Assembly (NCBI GenBank): GCA_945957225.1
Contig: CAMFKK010000070.1
Span: forward strand, 1 to 8,939
DNA length: 8,939 nt
Source of the DNA: an uncultured Sphingobacteriia bacterium
GTDB lineage: Bacteria > Bacteroidota > Bacteroidia > Chitinophagales > Chitinophagaceae
Direction of reading: 5' to 3'
The position numbers and the translations under genes are program-made. Shown here one piece after another: positions 1-5,584 of this stretch. Below the pieces are notes generated by a model. It was not told where the DNA came from, did no database searches, and saw only the letters and a program-made list of their open reading frames with translations. Each line of letters begins with the position of its first letter. The first letter of the stretch is position 1.

Positions 1-888
1 ATTAATTGTTTGGAATTTGGTTTTAACATCAGCATCCAATTTTACGGATTCACCGGAGCGCGCAATACGTAAGAGGGTATTATAATCTTCAATACCCAAG
101 ACCATGTCTAAAAAATTATCCGGATCTGTGGCTTTGTAGGCACCACCGCCTTGGGCAAAAATGGTTCCATCATGACTGCGAATTCCGGTACTTAGGATTG
201 CTACTGCCCCTTCTTTTTTAGCCAGATCTTTTAATTGGTTCAATACTCTTTGCGCACCTCCAAATCCTCCAGCACGTTGAGTGGCCATTCTTCTAGCTGT
301 AGCTGTATCCATAGGTGGTTGTGGTTTTGCTGCAGCCATTTTAGCCAAGTCTTCATCTGTATATCTAAAGGCATCTGCCTTAAAACTATGGACATAAGGA
401 TCCAACTTATCAATTATGATAATTTTTCCACGCAGCTTGCCCTTGTAGGCCATTAAGGAGGCGGAATCTGTTATGGTAACCAATAGTAAACTGGCTGATT
501 TAGCACCACTGGTGCCACTGGTCCAAGTTTTGGGATAGGCCAAAAAAGGCTTATAATAAGGGGCCGTCATAGCCAAATAAGATTTTTCCAATTCCCAACC
601 TTTACCAAATTCGCCCCAGGCATCTAATGTGGCATTGGAAAGCCCCCAACCACTCAAAGTTTCTTTGGCATAATTGGCAGCTTTTAGATAACCAGGAGAA
701 TTGGTCAATCTATTGCCATTTAAATCAGTCAAATGGAGGGCAATATCCATTACTTTACTATGTTGTAAGCCTTCTTCTTTGATTTTTTGCATCATAGCCA
801 GGTCAACTTTCTCTTCCTGTGCCAAAGAAAAAATGGGGGATAGGCAGGTGCTCAATAGCAGGGTTGCCATTAAATGTTGGTATCTCAT
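1..888 (-). CDS. Secreted M28-type metallopeptidase, N-terminal 296 residues (cut by left edge)
   Basis: The reading frame is open from an ATG at 888 to the left edge, so the C-terminal part lies outside the window. Residues 1-23 form a signal peptide (charged MRYQH, then hydrophobic MATLLLSTCLSPIFSLA, cleavage probably before QEE), so the protein is exported. Residues 45-110 resemble the start of the Bacteroidota M28/M20-like aminopeptidases, with SPGYLKAANYAKETL followed by WGEFGKGWELEKSYLAM (91-107). Residues 110-290 fit the inserted PA-type domain, including YKGKLRGKIIIID. The zinc ligands and catalytic acid of M28 enzymes would lie beyond the edge, so activity cannot be judged. No Shine-Dalgarno sequence precedes the ATG. 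An in-frame ATG at residue 7 is possible but would shorten the signal peptide. The gene is divergent from the methyltransferase gene across 85 bases. The family call rests on remembered motif style and is fairly sure; the substrate is unknown. Confidence 0.8.
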   Translation of the reverse strand, partial: MRYQHLMATLLLSTCLSPIFSLAQEEKVDLAMMQKIKEEGLQHSKVMDIALHLTDLNGNRLTNSPGYLKAANYAKETLSGWGLSNATLDAWGEFGKGWELEKSYLAMTAPYYKPFLAYPKTWTSGTSGAKSASLLLVTITDSASLMAYKGKLRGKIIIIDKLDPYVHSFKADAFRYTDEDLAKMAAAKPQPPMDTATARRMATQRAGGFGGAQRVLNQLKDLAKKEGAVAILSTGIRSHDGTIFAQGGGAYKATDPDNFLDMVLGIEDYNTLLRIARSGESVKLDADVKTKFQTIN

Positions 889-961
889 GAATGTAGTTTT
901 GGTAAAACAAGTTATCAAATACTAATCAAACATGGATATCGGATTTATGAATGGATGGGTT

Positions 962-969
962 TAACTTTG
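962..969 (+). promoter_or_regulatory. Bacteroidota -7 promoter box (TAACTTTG) for the methyltransferase gene cluster
   Basis: TAACTTTG matches the Bacteroidota primary-sigma -7 consensus TAnnTTTG exactly. It ends only four bases before the ATG at 974, so transcription should begin at or next to the start codon and give a leaderless or nearly leaderless mRNA. No good TTTG -33 element is found 19-20 bases upstream, which lowers confidence. Confidence 0.55.
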
Positions 970-973
970 CGAC

Positions 974-1507
974 ATGCGAAAATGGAGCATGGATGAGTTA
1001 GGGAGAATGTCTGTACAAGCATTCAAAGAAGCCCGAAAAAACCCACTTGTGGTGGTTTTAGACAATGTGCGCAGTATGCACAATGTGGGGTCTGTATTTA
1101 GAACATCAGATGCTTTTAGAATAGAAGCCATCTGTTTATGTGGGTATACGCCACAACCGCCGCATAGAGATATTCAGAAAACAGCGCTTGGGGCAACAGA
1201 AACTGTTAACTGGGTGCATTATTCCAACACTTTAGACGCTATTGAAGACCTAAAAACCAATGGTTATAAAATCTATTCGGTAGAACAAGCGGAGGGAAGT
1301 ATTTCATTAGAACATTTTCAATCTGGGGAAGAAAAAATAGCCGTTGTTTTTGGTAATGAAGTTGAAGGAGTTGATGCAACAGTTTTGGCTGAGTCCGATG
1401 GTTGTATAGAAATTCCTCAATTAGGTATGAAACATTCCTTGAATATTTCAGTTGCAGCAGGCATTTTACTTTGGAAATTAACCGAGCCTAGATTGGCTAA
1501 TTTATAA
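974..1507 (+). CDS. SpoU/TrmH-family RNA 2'-O-methyltransferase
   Basis: A 177-residue protein with the three SPOUT/SpoU motifs in order. Motif 1 is DNVRSMHNVGSVFRTSDAF (30-48), with the invariant Asn37 and the catalytic-type Arg43. Motif 2 is VVFGNEVEGV (124-133). Motif 3 is IPQLGMKHSLNISVAAGI (147-164). The last two form the trefoil knot that binds S-adenosylmethionine. Family members transfer a methyl group to a ribose 2'-OH in tRNA or rRNA; the exact target cannot be read from the sequence. The protein is the bare catalytic domain plus a short N-terminal helix, without the RNA-binding extension of RlmB-type enzymes. The ATG at 974 is chosen because MRKWSMDELGRMSV looks like a normal family N-terminus; an in-frame ATG at 989 is the alternative. 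It is the first gene of the plus-strand cluster, 49 bases before the prenyltransferase ATG. Confidence 0.93.
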   Translation: MRKWSMDELGRMSVQAFKEARKNPLVVVLDNVRSMHNVGSVFRTSDAFRIEAICLCGYTPQPPHRDIQKTALGATETVNWVHYSNTLDAIEDLKTNGYKIYSVEQAEGSISLEHFQSGEEKIAVVFGNEVEGVDATVLAESDGCIEIPQLGMKHSLNISVAAGILLWKLTEPRLANL

Positions 1508-1556
1508 GATTCAAAAACAAGATATTTGCATTCGTTCAATTCTCTAATTATTGAAA

Positions 1557-2468
1557 ATGAATACCCTTAAAAGATACCTAAGTTTAGTAAAGTTCTCCCA
1601 TACCATATTTGCACTTCCCTTTGCAATGATTGGCTTTTTTCTAGCAATAACAAAGGCTGATATTAATTTAAAAGAAGACGCAAGACTTGGATGGGGAATT
1701 GAGTTCCCAGAAACTTGGCAATTGGTTTTGGCAAAACTCTTTTTGGTTTTAGTAAGCATGGTCACTGCAAGAAGTGCTGCCATGGCTTTTAATAGGTATT
1801 TAGACCGCAGCTTTGATGCCAAGAATCCAAGAACTGCCATTAGAGAGATTCCACAAGGAATTATTTCGCCCAATAGTGCTTTGAGGTTTGTGATATTGAA
1901 CTGTGTCATTTTTACCATTGCTACCTATACCATAAATCCAATCTGTTTTTTTCTATCGCCTGTGGCTTTATTTGTGATTTTATTTTACAGTTATACTAAG
2001 AGATTTACTGCACTTTGTCATTTAGTGTTGGGTTTGGGTTTGTCCTTGGCACCAATTGGGGCATACCTAGCAGTTACCGGACATTTTAGCCTGCTTCCTA
2101 TTTTGTTTTCATTGACCGTTTTATTTTGGGTAAGTGGGTTTGATATTATTTATGCCATGCAGGATATTGATTTTGACCAATCACAAGAACTTAGGTCTAT
2201 TCCTTCAGTTCTTGGTGCAAAAAAAGCTTTAAAAGTATCTGAATTATTGCATCTACTTAGTGCCATTACTGTTATTACAGCAGGATGGTATGGAGAGTTT
2301 CATCTTGGTTATTGGGTAGGGGTAGTGGTTTTTATAGGGATGCTTATCTATCAGCATAGTATTGTCAAATTCAATGACCTAAGCCGAGTGAATATTGCGT
2401 TTATGACCGCTAATGGTATTGCCAGTGTTGTATTCGGCGTCTTGGTAATTGTAGACCTATATTTGTAA
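1557..2468 (+). CDS. mqnP: UbiA-family prenyltransferase, MqnP-like (menaquinone biosynthesis)
   Basis: A 303-residue polytopic membrane protein with about eight or nine hydrophobic helices. The first UbiA prenyl-diphosphate/Mg2+ motif is NRYLDRSFD (Asn79, Asp83, Asp87), followed by the NPRTAIREIPQG stretch of the 'ubiA_other'/MqnP subgroup. The second aspartate motif is DIIYAMQDIDFD (196-207). The enzyme should attach a polyprenyl chain to an aromatic acid at the inner membrane. In MqnP this belongs to the futalosine route to menaquinone, the usual respiratory quinone of Bacteroidota. Assignment to MqnP rather than UbiA or MenA rests on subgroup resemblance; the other mqn genes are not in the window. 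The frame can be opened two codons earlier at a TTG (1551), but the ATG at 1557 gives the natural start MNTLKRYLSLVKFSHT. Two bases separate its stop from the ruvX ATG, which indicates co-transcription. Confidence 0.85.
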   Translation: MNTLKRYLSLVKFSHTIFALPFAMIGFFLAITKADINLKEDARLGWGIEFPETWQLVLAKLFLVLVSMVTARSAAMAFNRYLDRSFDAKNPRTAIREIPQGIISPNSALRFVILNCVIFTIATYTINPICFFLSPVALFVILFYSYTKRFTALCHLVLGLGLSLAPIGAYLAVTGHFSLLPILFSLTVLFWVSGFDIIYAMQDIDFDQSQELRSIPSVLGAKKALKVSELLHLLSAITVITAGWYGEFHLGYWVGVVVFIGMLIYQHSIVKFNDLSRVNIAFMTANGIASVVFGVLVIVDLYL

Positions 2469-2470
2469 GC

Positions 2471-2884
2471 ATGGCTAGAATCATTTGTATTGATTATGGT
2501 GGAAAAAGAACAGGCTTAGCGGTTACTGATCCCTTGCAAATTATTGCTACGGCTTTGGATACGGTTGCTACCCATGATTTATACAATTATTTGAAAGCCT
2601 ATTTTGCCAAAGAATCGGTTGAACTAATCTTAATTGGTGCCCCATTAAATCTGGATGATTCTCCAACACATGCCACTCCCTTGGTAGAAGCAGCCTGTAT
2701 TCGCTTGCAAAAAGAGTTTCCACAGATTCCTATAAAAAAAGTGGACGAACGGTTTACTTCTAAAATGGCTTCTAGGGCAATGTTAGAAATGGGGATGAAG
2801 AAAAAGGATCGTCAAGTCAAGGGTAATATTGACCAAATTGCAGCTACTATTATGCTCCAAGAGTATCTACAATCAATAAGTTAG
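2471..2884 (+). CDS. ruvX: RuvX/YqgF-family Holliday junction resolvase-like nuclease
   Basis: A 137-residue protein, the normal length for YqgF/RuvX. The RNase H-like fold is recognisable from IICIDYGGKRTGLAVTDP at the N-terminus (Asp8 as first acidic ligand, GKRTGLA next), LILIGAPLNLDDS (52-64), VDERFTSKMA (91-100) and the C-terminal helix KGNIDQIAATIMLQEYL with Asp121. Family members act as a Holliday junction resolvase or in 16S rRNA 5'-end maturation (the YqgF role in E. coli); the sequence does not decide between them. The middle motif reads GAPLNLDDSPTHA rather than the common G-P-N-M-G type, which I take to be a lineage variant because the acidic positions are kept. It starts two bases after the prenyltransferase stop with no Shine-Dalgarno sequence, so translation is probably coupled. 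Confidence 0.92.
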   Translation: MARIICIDYGGKRTGLAVTDPLQIIATALDTVATHDLYNYLKAYFAKESVELILIGAPLNLDDSPTHATPLVEAACIRLQKEFPQIPIKKVDERFTSKMASRAMLEMGMKKKDRQVKGNIDQIAATIMLQEYLQSIS

Positions 2885-2891
2885 GGAACTA

Positions 2892-2923
2892 TTTGCTGGT
2901 TGGTGCTTTTGCAGGTATTTTTG
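2892..2923 (+). promoter_or_regulatory. Internal Bacteroidota promoter between ruvX and def
   Basis: TTTG at 2892-2895, a 20-base spacer and TATTTTTG at 2916-2923 match the Bacteroidota primary-sigma promoter (TTTG, about 19-20 bases, TAnnTTTG) in both boxes. The predicted start of transcription, at about 2929-2931, gives a 5' leader of some 13-15 bases before the def ATG at 2944. It would let deformylase and the gene after it be expressed independently of the upstream genes. Confidence 0.65.
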
Positions 2924-2943
2924 CAGTCACTAAATAGAAATAA

Positions 2944-3522
2944 ATGATTCTTCCCATAGTTGCTTATGGCGCACCGGTACTTAGGAAAATGTGTAAGGAT
3001 ATAGATGCTGATTATCCGGGTTTGGACAAACTCATTGAAGATATGTGGGAGACCATGTATGCTAGCAATGGGGTAGGGCTTGCAGCTCCTCAAATAAATA
3101 AGGATATCAGATTATTTGTCATGGATAGTGTCCAGATTTTTGAAAATTTGGAAGATGATGAATTGGGTTTGTATCCCGATGGTCCTGGAATCAAGAAAGT
3201 CTTTATTAATGCACATATAGTAGATTTAGAAGGTGAGGAATGGGCTTATAATGAGGGCTGTTTGAGTATTCCTAAAATAAGGGAAGACGTTTACAGACAA
3301 GAAACGGTAATCCTACAATATTGGGATGAACAGTTTGTTGAACACACAGAATCCTTTAATGGAATTACTGCTAGAGTAATTCTTCATGAGTATGACCATA
3401 TTGATGGAAAATTGTTCATTGACTATATTAAACCATTGCGTAGAAAGCTCTTGCAAGGAAAATTAAATGATATCAATAAGGGAAAAGTTAAAGTGGATTA
3501 CAAAATGATTTTCCCAAAATGA
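2944..3522 (+). CDS. def: Peptide deformylase
   Basis: A 192-residue protein with all three deformylase motifs: GVGLAAPQ (43-50), EGCLSIP (104-110) with the metal-binding Cys106, and HEYDH (148-152) with metal ligands His148 and His152 and catalytic Glu149. The enzyme removes the N-formyl group from the initiator methionine of new proteins in the cytoplasm and is normally essential. An acidic insertion between the first two motifs (about residues 65-83, ENLEDDELGLYPDG) lengthens the loop after the GVGLAAPQ strand, as I recall for other Bacteroidota deformylases. The ATG at 2944 gives the standard MILPIVAYGAPVLRK start; no Shine-Dalgarno sequence is visible. It has its own promoter in the 59-base gap after ruvX, and its stop overlaps the next start codon in an ATGA. 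Confidence 0.97.
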   Translation: MILPIVAYGAPVLRKMCKDIDADYPGLDKLIEDMWETMYASNGVGLAAPQINKDIRLFVMDSVQIFENLEDDELGLYPDGPGIKKVFINAHIVDLEGEEWAYNEGCLSIPKIREDVYRQETVILQYWDEQFVEHTESFNGITARVILHEYDHIDGKLFIDYIKPLRRKLLQGKLNDINKGKVKVDYKMIFPK

Positions 3523-4448
3523 GGAAGGTATTAAGCGCTGTACTATTGTTTTTTTCCTTTCTGTTACATGCACAGGATACTACTATCACTATTGATAAAC
3601 AGCCATTTACCCTTGCAGAAGTTGTTGTTAGAAACAATTTTGACTATAAGCGCTTATTGGTAACCATTAAGGATGATACCACTTTTTACAAAGCTTTCCG
3701 CAATCTTCGAATATTAGGCTTCTCTTCTTATAATGATATTCGTATGTTGGATAAAAAAGGGGCTGTTAAAGCTTCTTTGAGTAGTAAGACCAGACAGAAT
3801 AGGGTGGATGGATGTAGAACAATGGATGTATTGGAAGAAGCCACTACAGGTGATTTTTATGACAAAAAGGGAAAATACAATTACCTCACGCCAGAATTGT
3901 ATGCAGGACTATTTTTCACCAAGGGCAAGATTTGTGGAGAGAATAATTATGTAAAGGGAAAGTCCTTAACAGCTTCTGGCAAATCTGGAATTGACAAACA
4001 CAAAGAGCAATTAAAAATGCTTTTTTTTAATCCTGGAAAAAAAATTCCTGGAATTCCTTTTATTGGAGATAAGCTAGACTTGTATGATGAACACGCTCAG
4101 AAATACTATACTTATCGCTTAGACATTGTAGAGTATCACAAAGAATTGGCTTATGTATTTACCATTGAACCCAAGGAAGAATTAAAAGGCTTGAAAAAAG
4201 ACCAGATAGTTGTAGACCAAATGATAACTTGGTTTAACATGAAAACCTTAGAAGTGTTGGGTAGAAATTATAGTTTGAGCTATAAAGCTGGAGTATATGA
4301 TTTTGACGTAAGTATGGAAGTTGAAATGACAAGATTTGCAGGACTAACAGTTCCATCTGTGCTAAGATACAAAGGGGATTGGGACGTAATTTTCAAGAAA
4401 AGAGAAAGGGCTGTGTTTACTGCAACCCTATTTGATTTCAAAAAATAG
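3519..4448 (+). CDS. Secreted conserved hypothetical protein translationally coupled to def
   Basis: A 309-residue protein with a Sec signal peptide (MRKVLSAVLLFFSFLLHA, cleavage probably before QD) and no lipobox, so a soluble periplasmic or outer-membrane-associated product is expected. After the signal comes ITIDKQPFTLAEVVVRNN, then a basic/aromatic stretch, KDDTTFYKAFRNLRILGFSSYNDIRMLDKKG (51-81). The C-terminal half (about 195-305) alternates short polar and hydrophobic strands, with the look of an antiparallel beta-sheet sharing the feel of LolA-like lipid-binding folds; that comparison is only a guess. Two cysteines, Cys99 and Cys139, could form a disulfide in the mature protein. I recognise it only as a Bacteroidota-type conserved hypothetical. 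Its ATG overlaps the def stop by four bases (ATGA), so its translation should depend on deformylase translation. It is the last gene of the plus-strand cluster. Confidence 0.8.
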   Translation: MRKVLSAVLLFFSFLLHAQDTTITIDKQPFTLAEVVVRNNFDYKRLLVTIKDDTTFYKAFRNLRILGFSSYNDIRMLDKKGAVKASLSSKTRQNRVDGCRTMDVLEEATTGDFYDKKGKYNYLTPELYAGLFFTKGKICGENNYVKGKSLTASGKSGIDKHKEQLKMLFFNPGKKIPGIPFIGDKLDLYDEHAQKYYTYRLDIVEYHKELAYVFTIEPKEELKGLKKDQIVVDQMITWFNMKTLEVLGRNYSLSYKAGVYDFDVSMEVEMTRFAGLTVPSVLRYKGDWDVIFKKRERAVFTATLFDFKK

Positions 4449-4456
4449 ATTCAGGG

Positions 4457-4487
4457 AAAAAGAAAAGGGCTACAAAAATGCAGCCCT
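4457..4487 (-). terminator. Intrinsic terminator at the end of the sigma/barrel/lipoprotein unit
   Basis: Positions 4466-4487 form a hairpin with a six-base perfect outer stem (AGGGCT/AGCCCT), one mismatch, two further pairs and an AAAA loop. Read on the minus strand the stem is followed by a T-rich tract (TTTTCTTTTT, complement of 4456-4465), which is the arrangement of a Rho-independent terminator for the lipoprotein gene. The same hairpin lies 17 bases past the stop of the plus-strand gene and may slow transcription in that direction too, but it lacks a U-tract there. Confidence 0.7.
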
Positions 4488-4490
4488 ATA

Positions 4491-4508
4491 AATCATCCCC
4501 CGATGATT
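4491..4508. terminator. Second hairpin in the convergent spacer
   Basis: A perfect seven-base inverted repeat, AATCATC and GATGATT, with a CCCC loop lies three bases from the neighbouring terminator hairpin and 13 bases from the lipoprotein stop codon. Neither strand shows a U-tract directly after it. It may add to termination between the convergent genes or protect mRNA 3' ends. Confidence 0.45.
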
Positions 4509-4521
4509 CTTATAATAAACG

Positions 4522-5529
4522 CTATAAGCTGTTCAGATACTCCAATATTTGTGCCAAATTTTTCTTCTCAGGATTAAAACTGTAATTCACAACAGACCCA
4601 ACATCGTTAACCAATTTTGTTCCCAAATAAAAGTCTTTACCAATTTTTGAAATGGAGACTAAAGTTAATTTGGTGCCAATAGGTACATTACCAGTTGTAA
4701 AAGCTCTTGACGCAAAGTCACTTTTTAGAGATAAAACGGTTCTTGAGTTTGCAAAGACCGCAAAAACAAGGGTATTCTTATTGGTAAAGTTAGGAGGCAG
4801 TATACCATATATATTGGTCAATTTGGTAGTAGGATTCAATACATGGTGAGCACTAATCCATCTGAGTTTTTTAGATTCTAATAGATACCCCCTTTTTTCA
4901 TTCGACCCAATGTTTTTGATCCATGGTTTGATCCAACTGGTATCAATATCTGGGTACCAGTTATGTGCAGAATCCAGAGCACTAGATGGAATAGGGAAAC
5001 CTTCTTTTCCATAATAGACTTGCATATAGGGTTTTGGCGCTTCCATATCAGTCCATTTGATTTTCATGCTTGTACCAGGTGCCAAAACCAATTCATTGCC
5101 ATTTTTTGTAATTCTAATAAAAAAAGCACCACCTGTTTCTAATGGAAATCCATTACTGCTATTGGGTCTAAAAGACTTAATAAAATCCCCTTTTTTGATG
5201 ATTTTGATGATTTCAATTTTTGCCTTCCCATCAAGTAATAATCCAGTACTGGTTGTTAAAGTGTTGCCTTTAAATTCAAGTTCAAGTGCATCTCCAAATT
5301 CAATAGACTGATCTTTTGATAGGTCTATGGAATCTGTAAAAAAGACTTTCTGAAAAAGACTATCTGCCAGTGAAAATATATTAGCAGTATTGCCAATATT
5401 CTTAACCCAGGCAGTATCATTTAGTTCATTGTTGTTATAGGGCTTGAAGTCATTGTTCAAACCTTCCTTGGCACATGATCCCAGCATTAGGATCAAGACA
5501 ATGGCTACAATGGAAGTAAATTTTTTCAT
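4522..5529 (-). CDS. Lipoprotein of unknown function in the sigma/anti-sigma unit
   Basis: From the ATG at 5529 this is a 335-residue protein with a clear lipoprotein signal, MKKFTSIVAIVLILMLGSC, whose LGSC lipobox puts the lipidated cysteine at residue 19. Starts at 5535 or further upstream are open, but they add an Asn-run from a TTA repeat and put extra residues before the signal. The mature N-terminus, CAKEGLNND, is only weakly acidic, so surface export by the Bacteroidota lipoprotein export signal is uncertain. Residues about 80-155 (ELEFKGNTL..., ETGGAFFIRITKNGNELVLAPG) resemble the beta-sandwich, ZU5-like segment of many Bacteroidota surface lipoproteins. The C-terminal 100 residues, with ILPPNFTNKNTLVFAVF and VSISKIGKDFYLGTKLV, look like a second beta domain often found with it. 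I cannot assign a function. It is the third gene after the sigma factor, 55 bases past the barrel protein stop, with no promoter of its own visible. Confidence 0.85.
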   Translation of the reverse strand: MKKFTSIVAIVLILMLGSCAKEGLNNDFKPYNNNELNDTAWVKNIGNTANIFSLADSLFQKVFFTDSIDLSKDQSIEFGDALELEFKGNTLTTSTGLLLDGKAKIEIIKIIKKGDFIKSFRPNSSNGFPLETGGAFFIRITKNGNELVLAPGTSMKIKWTDMEAPKPYMQVYYGKEGFPIPSSALDSAHNWYPDIDTSWIKPWIKNIGSNEKRGYLLESKKLRWISAHHVLNPTTKLTNIYGILPPNFTNKNTLVFAVFANSRTVLSLKSDFASRAFTTGNVPIGTKLTLVSISKIGKDFYLGTKLVNDVGSVVNYSFNPEKKNLAQILEYLNSL

Positions 5530-5584
5530 GTTCATCCCGTTATTATTATTGAGATACATTGTTTGTTTGTTTTGTTGCCCGGAC

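Noticed and set aside
1544..1918. Long antisense open frame opposite the prenyltransferase gene
   Set aside because: It lies wholly inside a well-supported gene on the other strand, shows no family resemblance and has no start signals.
2833..2937. A plus-strand frame overlapping the ruvX end that reads as a hydrophobic helix (NYLLVGAFAGIFAVTK)
   Set aside because: It has no ATG or GTG start, upstream stops limit it, and ruvX already has full length, so it is not a frameshifted extension. Its T-rich sequence is better explained by the TTTG and TATTTTTG promoter boxes before def.
5057..5311. Plus-strand open frame of 84 codons inside the lipoprotein gene
   Set aside because: Its hydrophobic composition arises from the complement of the lipoprotein codons; there is no promoter or start signal and the minus-strand gene is clear.
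5536..5559. Upstream start for the lipoprotein gene that adds an Asn-rich leader
   Set aside because: The run comes from a short TTA repeat, and the ATG at 5529 gives a textbook lipoprotein signal peptide with the cysteine at residue 19.
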